This document shows positions 34,285-43,690 of a DNA stretch of 64,000 nucleotides, piece after piece. Position 1 is the stretch's first letter, and every line of letters begins with the position of its first letter. The stretch spans positions 1-64,000 of the forward strand of contig JAKLKO010000022.1 of assembly GCA_023150615.1 (NCBI GenBank), read 5' to 3'. Below the pieces are notes generated by a model, which was not told the DNA's origin, searched no databases, and was given only the letters and a program-made list of their open reading frames with translations. Origin of the DNA: Phycisphaerae bacterium. Lineage in GTDB: Bacteria > Planctomycetota > Phycisphaerae > UBA1845 > UTPLA1. The position numbers and the translations under genes were made by a program.

Positions 34285-35679
34285 GTCTTCGGCCGCCGCG
34301 CGCGGGCGCCACCACGGCTCGGATAGCGACACCGCGAGCACGACCAGAAGCGCGATCGAGCACCAGACGCCGACAGGCTGCCCGGCGATCGAGGCCCTCA
34401 GCGCGCGGGCGAACGCCTCGCCCATCGAATCGGCCGGCCCGCCGTAGACCCACGCGGCATTGAGAAACGCAGCGGCGCCCACGATCAGCCAGCCGATCCA
34501 TCCGCACACGTCGCGCGTCAGCGTGAGCATCCAGAGCGCAATGGCCGGATAGAGATAGCGTTCGTGGATCTGCGTCGGCAGGGCGAAGAATGCCAGCGGC
34601 AGCACGCGGACGCCCCACTCCCACGAGTCATCGCGCCCGCGGCGGCGGAGGATCGTCACGCACACGACTGCGACGACAGCCGCGAGCGCGGCCAGTCCGA
34701 TGCGCCGCGGCGTGATGCGGAGTACGCCGGACGCATCATCGCGCCGATATCGCTCTCGGAGATGCTCGAGATCAGATTCGGTCAGCGGGTTCACAAGAAA
34801 CCACGCACTGAATCCGTTGAGGTGCACGTACGGGTAGTAGCCGACCGCGCCGCCATAGGCATCGATGATCCCGGGCACGCCGCGCGATCCGAACGGCGCG
34901 ACGATGATCAGCGTCGCCGCGGCAAAGCCGCCCAGCGCGCGGTGGATGCGTCGCATCAGGTGATCGAGATTGTCGCGGACCGGCCGTGCGGCGATTGCGA
35001 GGAAAAACCACGGCAGCAGGATCAGCGATTGCGCCTTCGTCAGCAGCGCGCACGCCGCCGCCGCGCCCATCGCGACATGTCGTCCGCGCATCCCCGCGAC
35101 AACGCCCGCGACGAGGAAAAACGTCTGGATCGAATCCGACTGCCCCCACACCGCGCTGTCATGGATGATCGCGGGATGCAGCACGTAGAGCAGCGCCAGC
35201 GCGCCCGCCGCAACGTCGCCCCAGCGTCGGCCCAACACCATCGCCAGCAACACGCCGGTCGCCAGATCGGCCAGCACGCCCGGCAGTTTGAGCCACGCGG
35301 CGACGTGGCGCGTCGCAGCCGTTCGCTCTCCGCGGGCCAGCGCGCCGACCACATCCGGACCGATCGGCGCCTCCCCGGTCGCGTCGGACAGCATGCCCGC
35401 GGCCGTCAGCAGCAGGACGAAAATCGGCGGATGATTGCACCATCGCCGCACCCGGCCCTCGCGTTCGTACTCGTCGTACACATGCGACAGGCCGAGATCG
35501 GCCGCGCGGTCCGCCCAGTATGCGAACAGCGACTGGTCGGCCGGAAACCCCACCTCCGCCAGCAGTGGCCAGCGAACGAGCATCGCCACGACCACGACGA
35601 CGATCGGCGTGATCCATCGCCTCGGTGCGGCCTTGCCGGGTCGATCGTTGCTCGCTGCGGCGGGTGACTGGCTGCGCAT
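34267..35679 (-). CDS. GT-C type membrane glycosyltransferase-like protein
   Basis: A 470-residue protein with about ten membrane helices. The early loop P-A-D-Q-S-L-F-A-Y-W-A-D-R holds an acidic residue expected at the GT-C active site, H-P-P-I-F and W-G-Q-S-D-S-I-Q-T are typical of ALG6/ALG8-like and bacterial mannosyltransferase relatives. The ATG at 35679 precedes a basic stretch and first helix; the longer frame to 35871 overlaps the PfkB gene promoter and is rejected. Substrate unknown. Confidence 0.85.
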   Translation of the reverse strand: MRSQSPAAASNDRPGKAAPRRWITPIVVVVVAMLVRWPLLAEVGFPADQSLFAYWADRAADLGLSHVYDEYEREGRVRRWCNHPPIFVLLLTAAGMLSDATGEAPIGPDVVGALARGERTAATRHVAAWLKLPGVLADLATGVLLAMVLGRRWGDVAAGALALLYVLHPAIIHDSAVWGQSDSIQTFFLVAGVVAGMRGRHVAMGAAAACALLTKAQSLILLPWFFLAIAARPVRDNLDHLMRRIHRALGGFAAATLIIVAPFGSRGVPGIIDAYGGAVGYYPYVHLNGFSAWFLVNPLTESDLEHLRERYRRDDASGVLRITPRRIGLAALAAVVAVVCVTILRRRGRDDSWEWGVRVLPLAFFALPTQIHERYLYPAIALWMLTLTRDVCGWIGWLIVGAAAFLNAAWVYGGPADSMGEAFARALRASIAGQPVGVWCSIALLVVLAVSLSEPWWRPRAAAEDSLVIE

Positions 35680-35738
35680 GGCAGGCAGTGTAGTGCCGCC
35701 GTCGCGCGCGTCACAACGAACGTCAGGTCCGGCCGCGG

Positions 35739-35767
35739 TTGACCGCACCGCCGCCGACTCGCAGAAT
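35739..35767 (+). promoter_or_regulatory. putative promoter of the PfkB gene
   Basis: TTGACC (35739-35744), a 17-base spacer and CAGAAT (35762-35767). Transcription would start near 35774. GGAG at 35799-35802 precedes the ATG by 10 bases. Confidence 0.5.
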
Positions 35768-35812
35768 TGCCGTCTGGCGCCGTCGCAGGAACGGGGAAGG
35801 AGTGAGACCGCC

Positions 35813-36718
35813 ATGTCGCTTCTCGTCACGGGCAGCATCGGCATCGACACCGTCGAGACGCCGTTCGGCAAGGTCGAAAACGTCCTCGGCGGTTCGGCGG
35901 TCTATTTCTCGCTGGCCGCGTCGAACTTCTCGCCGGTGCGGCTGGTTGGCGTCGTGGGCGAGGACTTCCCGCCCGTCTTTCGCGACGTCTTCGGCGAGCG
36001 GCCGATCGACCTCGCCGGGCTGGAGCTGCGCCGCGGGTCGAAGACCTTCCGCTGGCAGGGTCGCTACGTCGGCGACATGAACGAGGCACAGACGCTGCGG
36101 ACCGACCTGAACGTCCTGGCCGAGGCCGCGCCGAAAATCCCGCTCGCCTTCCGCGACAGCGACGTGGTCTTCCTCGCCAACACGCACCCGCTGTTGCAGC
36201 GCGAGTTGCTCGCGAGCGTCTCGAAACCGAAGCTCGTCGTCTGCGACACGATGAACCTGTGGATCGACACGGCCCGCACCGAGCTGGCGCGGACGCTGGC
36301 GATGGTCCACGGCGTCGTGCTGAACGATCACGAAGGTCGCATGCTGACGAGCGCGAACAACCTCGTCGAGGTCGCGCGGCGCGTACTCGGAATGGGACCG
36401 CGCTTTGTCGTCATCAAAAAGGGTGAGCACGGCAGCATGCTGGCAACGGGCGACGAGTTCTTCGCACTGCCGGCCTTTCCCACGACGAAGGTCGTCGACC
36501 CGACGGGCGCGGGCGACAGCTTCGCCGGCGGAATGCTCGGCTACCTCGCGTCGGTCGGCCGCTTCGAGCCGGCCGATCTGCTCGCGGCCCTGGCGCGCGG
36601 GACCGTCACCGCGTCGTTCACGATCGAGGGCTTCTCGGTCGAGGCCATCCGCCGCGTCACCAAGGCCGCCATCGACCAGCGGCTCACCGCCCTGAGGCGC
36701 ATGGTGCAGTTCGAATGA
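35813..36718 (+). CDS. PfkB-family sugar/nucleoside kinase
   Basis: A 301-residue ribokinase-like enzyme. The two glycines of G-G-S-A-V-Y-F-S (about 25-32) and the C-terminal motif D-P-T-G-A-G-D-S (229-236, catalytic Asp235) mark it as PfkB. Substrate may be a sugar, nucleoside or similar alcohol. Promoter and Shine-Dalgarno support the start. The thpR gene follows after 43 bases. Confidence 0.93.
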   Translation: MSLLVTGSIGIDTVETPFGKVENVLGGSAVYFSLAASNFSPVRLVGVVGEDFPPVFRDVFGERPIDLAGLELRRGSKTFRWQGRYVGDMNEAQTLRTDLNVLAEAAPKIPLAFRDSDVVFLANTHPLLQRELLASVSKPKLVVCDTMNLWIDTARTELARTLAMVHGVVLNDHEGRMLTSANNLVEVARRVLGMGPRFVVIKKGEHGSMLATGDEFFALPAFPTTKVVDPTGAGDSFAGGMLGYLASVGRFEPADLLAALARGTVTASFTIEGFSVEAIRRVTKAAIDQRLTALRRMVQFE

Positions 36719-36761
36719 TGCGATCGGCCGCCGGCATCGACGGCGGCGATGCGGACCACGA

Positions 36762-37340
36762 ATGCGACTGTTCGCGGCGATTGAGCTTGACCCCGCCATC
36801 CGGCGGAAGCTGACGCGGCTTCAGACCGAACTTGCCCTGCACGGCCGCGGCATCCGTTGGGTCGGCGATGACCAGATGCACCTGACCGTCAAGTTCCTTG
36901 GCGAAGTGCCGGACGCCGACGTGCCGGCCGTGTGCGAGATGTTGCGCGAGATCGCGCAAGCCACGTCGCCCTTCGAGTTCAGCGTCGAAGGCGTCGGGTG
37001 CTTTCCGCCCGCCGGATCGGTCCGCGTGATCTGGGCCGGCCTGTCCGAGCCGTCCGGGCGGCTGGCCGCCTGCCGTGACGCGTGCGAGGCGCGCTATGCC
37101 GATCTTGGATTCAAGCTTGAGCGACGCGGCTTCACGCCGCACCTGACGCTCGCGCGTGTCAAGCAGGCGTCGCTGTCGAGCGCGATCCGCGCGGCCGTGA
37201 CCCGGCGGCCCGACTTCTCCGCCGGGCGGCAGTGCGTGCACGAACTGGTAATGTTCGAATCGCAATTGAGGCGCGAGGGCGCGGAGTACGTGCCCGTCTG
37301 CCGCTGCGAGCTGGGCGGCGGCGAACCCGGAGTCGACTGA
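36762..37340 (+). CDS. thpR: RNA 2',3'-cyclic phosphodiesterase (2'-5' RNA ligase family)
   Basis: A 192-residue member of the 2H phosphoesterase family. Both catalytic HxTx motifs are present: H-L-T-V (about residue 40) in M-H-L-T-V-K-F-L-G and H-L-T-L (about 127) in P-H-L-T-L-A-R. Length and the opening M-R-L-F-A-A-I-E match ThpR. It cleaves 2',3'-cyclic phosphate RNA ends and can ligate 2'-5' tRNA halves in vitro. Lies between PfkB kinase and the acyltransferase. Confidence 0.95.
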   Translation: MRLFAAIELDPAIRRKLTRLQTELALHGRGIRWVGDDQMHLTVKFLGEVPDADVPAVCEMLREIAQATSPFEFSVEGVGCFPPAGSVRVIWAGLSEPSGRLAACRDACEARYADLGFKLERRGFTPHLTLARVKQASLSSAIRAAVTRRPDFSAGRQCVHELVMFESQLRREGAEYVPVCRCELGGGEPGVD

Positions 37341-37423
37341 TTCCCGGCGGCGCGGCCTTCGGCGAACGTGGCCGATCGACGCCCCCGCCATCCAATTGAA
37401 CCCGACGGAGATTGCACGCCGTG

Positions 37424-38212
37424 ATGACTTCGAGCGAAGCGTTGCCGCGATCGGCCCGGCCGGCCGATCCGCGCCTGGCCATCCGTGGTTTCCTGCTGAT
37501 CGACCTTTCCGCGCGCCTGTTCATCTGGTCGACGGCCTTCGCGCTGGCCTGCGGTTTGTTCACGCGCTGGAACGCCTGGCCGGAGTGCGGGCCGATCGGC
37601 GCGGACATGTCGACCGCCTGGCAGTGGGGCCGCGCGCTGACGAACTGGACGCTGCTCTACAACTTGATCTACGTCGTGTTGCTGCTGCTGCTGCGGTTGC
37701 CCGTGCCGACTCCGCGCGAGGGCCGCTACTCGACTCAGGCCGGCCAGCCGCTCGACCGGCAGCTCGTCTGGTCGGCGTTGCAGGCCGTGCTGACCAAGGC
37801 GCGGCTGGAAGCGCCGTTTCCGGCGTTCCTTGTCTTTCACGTCTGCAACCTGCCGCCGATGTGCTGGATCGTCGGCCGAATCTTCGGGCCGCGGACGAAA
37901 TCCTGCCCGATCGCCGAGCCGCAGGTGCTCGACCCGGCGATGGTGACGATCGGCCGAAACGTCGTGATCGGCTTCGGGGCAACGCTGACGGGCCACGTGC
38001 AGGAGCGCGACGCGGTGACGCTCCGCCGCACCGTGATCGAGGACGATGTGCTGGTCGGCGGTCACTCGGTGATCCCCGGCGGCGTGCACGTCCGCCGCGG
38101 GGCGATGATCGGCGCGGGGGCGATCGTCATGCCCGACACGGTCATCGGCGAAAACGAGTTCTGGGCCGGCATCCCGGCGAAGAAGCTCCGCGACCTCCCG
38201 CCGGTGGCGTAA
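37424..38212 (+). CDS. membrane-associated hexapeptide (LbH) acyltransferase-like protein
   Basis: A 262-residue protein. Two membrane helices (about 25-43 and 72-90) precede a left-handed beta-helix of hexapeptide repeats (from about residue 170: V-T-I-G-R-N-V-V-I-G...V-I-E-D-D-V-L-V-G-G-H...I-G-A-G-A-I-V), as in acetyl/succinyl transferases. The final I-P-A-K is typical of such enzymes. GGAG at 37406-37409 suits the GTG at 37421 or ATG at 37424. The acyl acceptor is unknown; a polysaccharide or lipid head is a guess. Confidence 0.8.
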   Translation: MTSSEALPRSARPADPRLAIRGFLLIDLSARLFIWSTAFALACGLFTRWNAWPECGPIGADMSTAWQWGRALTNWTLLYNLIYVVLLLLLRLPVPTPREGRYSTQAGQPLDRQLVWSALQAVLTKARLEAPFPAFLVFHVCNLPPMCWIVGRIFGPRTKSCPIAEPQVLDPAMVTIGRNVVIGFGATLTGHVQERDAVTLRRTVIEDDVLVGGHSVIPGGVHVRRGAMIGAGAIVMPDTVIGENEFWAGIPAKKLRDLPPVA

Positions 38213-38571
38213 ACGGTCTTTGCGCGTCGTGCAAGCGGCTCACTTGTGCGGCGACCGCGAGGAGACAACGCCACTCAACACGACGCGGCGGGTGGCATGC
38301 TCTCGCTGTACTCAAGGTGAGCATGCGTTCGCCCTGACGGCGAAGGCATGCCACCGGACGCATCGTGTCGAATCAGCGGGGATCACAGTGCAGGCATTTG
38401 GTGTAGTTATCGGCCCGCTCAGCGATGAGCCAGCCACACGCCGCTCGAAACGTCACGAAGCAGAGCTTCTGTCCGCTGGTTCGTACGGTCATGGCATTCC
38501 GGTCGCGTCGTGAATGAGGCCGCACGCCCCGCCCAGCGCCCATTCCTGGTTGCCGATCCGCACGGCCGACG
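38213..38571. other. intergenic region with palindromic element
   Basis: A 359-base gap between convergent genes (acyltransferase plus, dnaK minus). Frames present here have no recognisable protein features. It contains the palindromic structure at 38291-38355. No tRNA-like fold seen. Confidence 0.6.
38291..38355. repeat. nested palindromic element / possible bidirectional terminator
   Basis: GGTGGCATGC (38291-38300) and GCATGCCACC (38346-38355) are perfect inverted arms. Inside, GCATGCGTTCGCC (38321-38333) and GGCGAAGGCATGC (38339-38351) pair with one mismatch around a 5-base CTGAC loop, a 13-position stem. It could terminate both convergent transcripts or be a dispersed REP-like repeat. 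No T-tract is attached. Confidence 0.6.
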
Positions 38572-40482
38572 CTACTTCTTCACCTCAAACTCCGCATCGA
38601 TCACGTCGTCGTCCTTCTTCGCCCCGCCGGGAGGCTCGGACGCGGCCGGACCGGCCGTCGCCTTTGCGCCCGCCGCCTTGCGCGTCGCCTCCTCGTAGAT
38701 CAGCCGGCCGATCGTCTGCGACGCGGTCATCACGGTCTCCATGGCCTTCTTGATCGCGTCGGCGTCGTCGCGCTTCACGACGTCCTTGAGGTTGTTGATC
38801 GCGCCTTCGAGCTTGCTCCGCTCGTCCGAGGGCACCTTGTCGCCGTGCTCCTTGAGTGTCTTTTCCGTCTGGTAGATCGTGTTGTCCGCCTGGTTGCGCA
38901 GGTCGACCAGCTCGCGCCGCTTGAGGTCGTCGGCCGCGTACTGCTCGGCGTCGCGGCGCATCCGCTCGACCTCCTCCTTGCTCAAGCCCGAGCTGCCCTT
39001 GATCTCGATCTTCTGCTCCTTGCCCGTGCCCAGGTCCTTCGCGCTGACGTTCAGGATGCCGTTCGCGTCGATGTCGAACGTCACCTCGATCTGCGGCACG
39101 CCTCGCGGCGCGGGCGGAATGCCCGTGAGGTTGAACCGCCCGAGCGTGCGGTTATCCGCCGCCATCGGCCGCTCGCCCTGCAGGACGTGGATCGTCACCT
39201 CGGTCTGGCCGTCGGCCGCGGTGGAGTAGGTCTCCTTCTTGCTGGTCGGAATGGTCGTGTTCCGCGGGATCATGACGGTCATCACGCCGCCGAGCGTCTC
39301 GACGCCCAGCGACAGCGGCGTCACGTCCAGCACGAGGATCTCCTTCATCTCGCCCGAGATGATCCCCGCCTGCACGGCCGCGCCGATCGCCACGGCCTCG
39401 TCCGGGTTGACGCTCCGGTTTGGCTCCTTGCCGAAAATCTCGCGGCAGAGCCGCTGCACGGCCGGCATGCGCGTGCTGCCGCCGACGAGGATGACTTCGG
39501 TGACGTCGCCGGGCGTGAGCTTGGCGTCCTCGAGGGCCTTGAGGCACGGCCGGCGGCAGCGCTCGGTCAGGTGCTCGGTGAGCTGCTCGAACTTGGCGCG
39601 GGTGATGGTCTCGGTCAGGTGCTTCGGCCCGCTGGCGTCGGCGGTGATGTACGGCAGGTTGATGGTGGTCTCCATGCTGCCGGACAGTTCGCACTTGGCC
39701 TTTTCGCAGGCCTCCTTAAGGCGCTGCAACGCCATGGCATCCTTGCGCAGGTCGATGCCGCTCTGCTTACGGAAGTTCTCGGCGACGAAGTCGATGAGGA
39801 CCTGGTCGTAGTCGTCACCGCCGAGGTGCGTGTCGCCGTTGATCGAGAGCGTCTCGAAGACGCCGTCGCCGACGTCGAGGATGCTGATGTCGAACGTCCC
39901 GCCGCCGAGGTCGAACACGGCGATCTTGCCGCCCTTCTTCTGCTCCAAGCCGTAGGCCAGCGCGGCGGCCGTCGGCTCGGGCAGGACGCGCTTGACCTCG
40001 AAGCCGGCGATCTCGCCCGCCTCCTTCGTCGCCTTCCGCTGCGCATCGTTGAAGTACGCCGGGACGGTGATGACGGCGGCCGTGACCTTTTCGCCGAGGT
40101 AGTCTTCGGCGGTCTTCTTGAGGTCGCCGAGGACCATCGCGGAAATCTCCGGCGGCGTGTAGAGCTTGCCGCGGACGCTGACCTTGACCAGCTCCTCCGG
40201 GCCGCCGACGACCTCGTAGGGGACGAGCTTCTCCTCGGCGCCGACCTCACTGTGCCGCCGACCCATGAAGCGCTTAATCGAGAAGACGGTGTTCTTGGGG
40301 TTGGTCACCTGCTGGTGCTTGGCGATCTGCCCGACGAGTCGTTCGCCCTTCTCGGTGAATCCGACGACCGACGGCGTCAGCCGCGAGCCCTGGGCGTTGG
40401 TCAGTACCTTCGGCTGGCCGCCCTCCATGATGGCGACCACCGAGTTGGTCGTTCCAAGGTCGATTCCAATGATCTTCGACAT
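38572..40482 (-). CDS. dnaK: molecular chaperone DnaK (Hsp70)
   Basis: A 636-residue Hsp70 of normal length. ATPase motifs: G-I-D-L-G-T-T-N-S near residues 5-13, D-L-G-G-G-T-F-D about 197-204, G-G-S-T-R-M-P about 340; substrate domain begins near 390; C-terminal D-D-V-I-D-A-E-F-E. The ATG at 40482 follows the conserved start and an AGGAG 10 bases upstream (minus strand). grpE and dnaJ are not adjacent. No CIRCE element (TTAGCACTC-N9-GAGTGCTAA) is seen upstream. Confidence 0.97.
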   Translation of the reverse strand: MSKIIGIDLGTTNSVVAIMEGGQPKVLTNAQGSRLTPSVVGFTEKGERLVGQIAKHQQVTNPKNTVFSIKRFMGRRHSEVGAEEKLVPYEVVGGPEELVKVSVRGKLYTPPEISAMVLGDLKKTAEDYLGEKVTAAVITVPAYFNDAQRKATKEAGEIAGFEVKRVLPEPTAAALAYGLEQKKGGKIAVFDLGGGTFDISILDVGDGVFETLSINGDTHLGGDDYDQVLIDFVAENFRKQSGIDLRKDAMALQRLKEACEKAKCELSGSMETTINLPYITADASGPKHLTETITRAKFEQLTEHLTERCRRPCLKALEDAKLTPGDVTEVILVGGSTRMPAVQRLCREIFGKEPNRSVNPDEAVAIGAAVQAGIISGEMKEILVLDVTPLSLGVETLGGVMTVMIPRNTTIPTSKKETYSTAADGQTEVTIHVLQGERPMAADNRTLGRFNLTGIPPAPRGVPQIEVTFDIDANGILNVSAKDLGTGKEQKIEIKGSSGLSKEEVERMRRDAEQYAADDLKRRELVDLRNQADNTIYQTEKTLKEHGDKVPSDERSKLEGAINNLKDVVKRDDADAIKKAMETVMTASQTIGRLIYEEATRKAAGAKATAGPAASEPPGGAKKDDDVIDAEFEVKK

Positions 40483-40693
40483 GGCTGCTGTACTCCTGAC
40501 GGGACGACGCGCGCGCTCCGGGCGCACCGCGACCGTCGTTGTCGTCGATGTTCCGAAAGCGGTACCTGCAAGCGCGGTACCACGTCGCCGACCGGATGCC
40601 ACTCGGGCGTAAGTTGATTAGGAGCAGATGATTGCGCTGATCACCGGGTCCGGCCGATCGGCCGCGGGCCTGCCAGTCTGACATCGCCCCGCG

Positions 40694-41830
40694 TCAAGTG
40701 GCAGTCGATCCGGCCGACTGGATCGAATCGATCGCGACCCGAACCTCCGCTTCGGTCACGTCGTCCAGCCAGCGGAGCGCGCCCGGCCGCTGAACCATGA
40801 TGAACCGAAGTCGGCCGGCGCGCGATTTCTTGTCCTGCGCTGCGAACTTCACCACGTCGGCCGGATCGACGCGCTGGTCGAGACGGATCGGGAGGCCGAT
40901 CGCCTCGAGTGTGGAGCGAACGTGGTCGAGCAATCCGGCGGCGACGATGCCGCGTGCATCGCCGATCCACAGTGCCGCGATCATGCCCAGGGCGACGCAC
41001 TCGCCGTGCCGCAGGCCGAATTGCGTGCATGCCTCGAGTGCGTGGCCGATCGTGTGCCCGAAGTTGAGGGCCGCGCGGCCGATCCCGTCGCGGCCGCCGA
41101 GTTCGCGCTCGTCGGCCTCGACGACGCGTGCCTTGATTTCGCAATTGCGGCGCACGAGTTCGATCCATGCAGCGTTGTCGGACATGGAGAGTTGTGTGGC
41201 GCGCTGTGCGTGCCAGTCAAGGAAGGCATCGCCGTCGATAAGTGCGTGCTTGACGCTCTCGGCCAGTCCCGCGTGGCGGTCGCGGGCGTCGAGCGTGGAG
41301 AACGTGCCGACGTCGATGATCACGGCCGCGGGCTGATGGAACGTCCCGACGAGGTTCTTTCCGGCGGCCATGTTCAGTCCGGTCTTGCCGCCCACGCTCG
41401 CGTCGACCGCCGCCTCGACCGTGGTCGGGCACTGCACCAATGGAAGTCCGCGGAGCCAGGTGCTCGCGACGAAGCCGGCCAAGTCGCCGACGACGCCGCC
41501 CCCGAGCGCGACGAGGACGGCGTCGCGGCCGATCCGTCGCGCGGCGAACTCGTCGTAGAGAGTTGTGGCCCGTTCGAGCGACTTGGACGCCTCGCCTGCC
41601 GGTACGGTGATGGTGTCGGTTCCGCGGGCGATGCGGACGAGGGATGCGGCGAGACGCGTCGCGTACAGCGAGCCGACCTGCGAATCCGTGATGATCACGG
41701 CGCGGCGGCCGCCAAGTTCGGCCGGCCAGAAGTCGGCGGTCCGGTCGAGAAGGCCGGCCCCGATGGAGACCCGATAACCGCGCCCGGGAGTGGCGACGTT
41801 GACGGTCGCGACCGTGGATTGGGGCATCAT
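40694..41830 (-). CDS. aroB: 3-dehydroquinate synthase
   Basis: A 378-residue AroB, second enzyme of the shikimate pathway (DAHP to 3-dehydroquinate; needs NAD and Zn). Motifs: G-G-G-V-V-G-D-L-A-G-F (about 109-119), V-G-G-K-T-G-L-N (about 145-152), E-S-V-K-H-A-L-I, and the zinc-ligand region N-F-G-H-T-I-G-H-A-L-E. Alone on the minus strand next to dnaK, divergent from folC. Confidence 0.95.
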   Translation of the reverse strand: MMPQSTVATVNVATPGRGYRVSIGAGLLDRTADFWPAELGGRRAVIITDSQVGSLYATRLAASLVRIARGTDTITVPAGEASKSLERATTLYDEFAARRIGRDAVLVALGGGVVGDLAGFVASTWLRGLPLVQCPTTVEAAVDASVGGKTGLNMAAGKNLVGTFHQPAAVIIDVGTFSTLDARDRHAGLAESVKHALIDGDAFLDWHAQRATQLSMSDNAAWIELVRRNCEIKARVVEADERELGGRDGIGRAALNFGHTIGHALEACTQFGLRHGECVALGMIAALWIGDARGIVAAGLLDHVRSTLEAIGLPIRLDQRVDPADVVKFAAQDKKSRAGRLRFIMVQRPGALRWLDDVTEAEVRVAIDSIQSAGSTAT

Positions 41831-42085
41831 CGGGTCACTCCCGCTCGAAATAAGCGGAACGAGTCGCGATCCGGCGCCCGAGGTGCGGATGTTTCCGAAC
41901 CTTCGTGCCCACCGAAGCGTTTAACAAGATAGGATCGGCGCTCGCAGCGCCCTACGCAACGGCCTGGCGACACGACTGGCGGAATTCCCAACATTGCGCA
42001 AAGTTGTTCGGCTTTCAATCGCTCCAACGATCGATCCGCACGCCAGCGTGATCGGCGGTTGTTCGCCTGTGAGAATCTGCCAGTT

Positions 42086-42140
42086 TGACAATATTGCCCA
42101 CTTGTGGGAAATCCGCAAAGAAAGACGCAACATATTGTCA
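42086..42140. repeat. paired inverted repeats in aroB-folC gap
   Basis: TGACAATAT (42086-42094) and ATATTGTCA (42132-42140) are perfect 9-base inverted arms separated by 37 bases. Between them CCCAC-TT-GTGGG (42097-42108) forms a second small palindrome. Could be an operator or a structured leader. Confidence 0.5.
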
Positions 42141-42198
42141 TCAAAGTTCTTAAGCGTTGTTCACGTCGCAAAACGGTGCACCGAATCCCGCTCGTTTC

Positions 42199-42227
42199 TT
42201 GACCGTGATTCGACATGGAGGTAACAT
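42199..42227 (+). promoter_or_regulatory. putative folC promoter overlapping its ribosome site
   Basis: TTGACC (42199-42204), a 17-base spacer and TAACAT (42222-42227). It would start transcription near 42234, almost at the ATG at 42236, and GGAGG (42217-42221) would then lie upstream of the message. The promoter and the Shine-Dalgarno reading exclude each other. Confidence 0.35.
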
Positions 42228-42235
42228 TCCGCCCT

Positions 42236-43654
42236 ATGGCTCGATCTGCCACATTGTCACGACGCCGTGTCAGCCCCTCGAAGGGCCCCTCGGGCGTCAT
42301 TCGTACCTACCGGAACGCGGTGTCCTACATCGAGTCCATGACGGACTTCGAGAAGGCGCCGCCCGGCCCGTCCAGCGGTCGCACCTATAGTCTGCGCCGA
42401 ATGCTCCGGCTGCTCGACGATCTCGGCAATCCGCACAAGCAGTTCAAATCCGTCCAAATCGCCGGGACCAAGGGAAAGGGCTCGACGGCCGCCATGCTCT
42501 ACAGCATGTTGCGCGGCAACAAGCTTCACGTTGGCCTGTATACGTCGCCGCACCTGCTCGATCTCCGCGAACGAATCGTCGTCAACGACCGGATGATCCC
42601 GGAGTCGGATTTCGCCCGGCTGACCGCCAAGGTCGCCAACGTGGCGCGGCGGATGAAGAACGACCCGCCGACCTTCTTCGAGGTCCTGACGGCGGTGGCG
42701 TTCCTGTACTTTGCGTCCCGCAAGCTCGACCTGGCCGTCGTCGAGACCGGCCTCGGCGGGCGGCTCGACGCCACGTCGGTCCTGCGGCCGGAGGCGTGCG
42801 CGATCACGAGCATCAGCTTCGACCACATGCAGCAACTCGGCCACACGCTGGCCGAGATCGCCGAGGAGAAGGCCGGCATCTTCAAGCCCGGCGTCCCGGC
42901 GGTCAGCGCGCCGCAGGTGGCCGAGGTCAAGCGAACGCTGAAGCGGATGGCGGCGAAGGTCGGCTGTCCGCTGCTGTTCGCGGGCGAGGACATCGACTAC
43001 AGCTCGCGCTTCGAGTCATCGCGCGGCGCCGGTCCGCATACGCGGATCTGCGTGACGACGCCGCGGAGCCACTACGAGCACCTGACCGTTCCGTTGCTCG
43101 GCGAGCATCAGGCGGTCAACTGCGCGATCGCCCTCGGCCTGCTCGATCAGCTCAAGGCCAAGGGCCTGGCGATCGCCGACGAGGACGCGATCAGCGGGCT
43201 GGCGAACGTGAGCCTGCCGGGTCGGATGGAACTCGTGCATCCGATGCCGCGCGTGCTCGTCGATGGCGCCCACAACGCGTCCAGCGTCGGCGCGGTCATG
43301 CGGGCGATCGGCCAGAACGTCCCGTACGACTCGATGGTCGTCATTTTCGGCTGCAACGCCGACAAGGACGTCGAGGGCATGCTGAAGCTGCTCGCCCTCG
43401 GCGCCGACAAGCTCATCTTCACGCGCAGCACGCATCCGCGCGCCGCCGATCCAGCCGAGCTTGCCCTTCGCTACAAAGAGCTGACCGGCCGGGCCGAGCA
43501 GTACTCGCAGACGTTGACCGGCGCGCTGGCGATCGCTGAGAAGGCCGTTACGCGCGAAGACCTGATCTGCATCACCGGCTCGTTCTACCTCGTGGCCGAC
43601 GTGAAGCGGCTGGCCGCCAAGCACCTGCTCTTCCCGCAGCCTGCGCTGGCGTAG
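42236..43654 (+). CDS. folC: folylpolyglutamate synthase / dihydrofolate synthase
   Basis: A 472-residue Mur-ligase-type enzyme that adds glutamate to dihydropteroate/folates. P-loop G-T-K-G-K-G-S-T (about residue 78), E-T-G-L-G-G-R-L-D-A-T, D-G-A-H-N-A (near 340). Length fits bacterial FolC plus an N-terminal extension of about 25 residues. Start could be ATG 42215 or 42236; conserved similarity begins after both. A pterin synthase with folate-type motif lies further right (60865-61236). Confidence 0.93.
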   Translation: MARSATLSRRRVSPSKGPSGVIRTYRNAVSYIESMTDFEKAPPGPSSGRTYSLRRMLRLLDDLGNPHKQFKSVQIAGTKGKGSTAAMLYSMLRGNKLHVGLYTSPHLLDLRERIVVNDRMIPESDFARLTAKVANVARRMKNDPPTFFEVLTAVAFLYFASRKLDLAVVETGLGGRLDATSVLRPEACAITSISFDHMQQLGHTLAEIAEEKAGIFKPGVPAVSAPQVAEVKRTLKRMAAKVGCPLLFAGEDIDYSSRFESSRGAGPHTRICVTTPRSHYEHLTVPLLGEHQAVNCAIALGLLDQLKAKGLAIADEDAISGLANVSLPGRMELVHPMPRVLVDGAHNASSVGAVMRAIGQNVPYDSMVVIFGCNADKDVEGMLKLLALGADKLIFTRSTHPRAADPAELALRYKELTGRAEQYSQTLTGALAIAEKAVTREDLICITGSFYLVADVKRLAAKHLLFPQPALA

Positions 43655-43690
43655 TTCTACTCGACGATCACGGACGTTTCGCGCCGAACG

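Larger units (their letters stand above)
41831..42235. other. relatively AT-rich divergent intergenic region
   Basis: A 405-base gap between aroB (minus) and folC (plus). From about 41990 to 42215 it is noticeably richer in A and T than the surroundings. It contains inverted repeats (42086-42140) and a plus-strand promoter-like pair (42199-42227). Frames through it are not convincing. Confidence 0.55.

Noticed and set aside
35680..35871. longer start for the GT-C gene at 34267-35679
   Set aside because: The extension runs through the PfkB promoter and start on the other strand.
38220..38513. 97-residue frame in the dnaK gap
   Set aside because: It runs through the palindrome; no homology, no signal.
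38845..40617. 590-residue plus-strand frame
   Set aside because: Antisense to dnaK.
40483..40693. heat-shock (sigma32 or CIRCE) element before dnaK
   Set aside because: A CTTGCA with a GAACAT 13 bases later was seen on the minus strand, but the match is too weak, and no CIRCE is present.
41827..42300. 157-residue minus-strand frame in the aroB-folC gap
   Set aside because: Composition unlike real proteins and it overlaps both folC and the aroB start.
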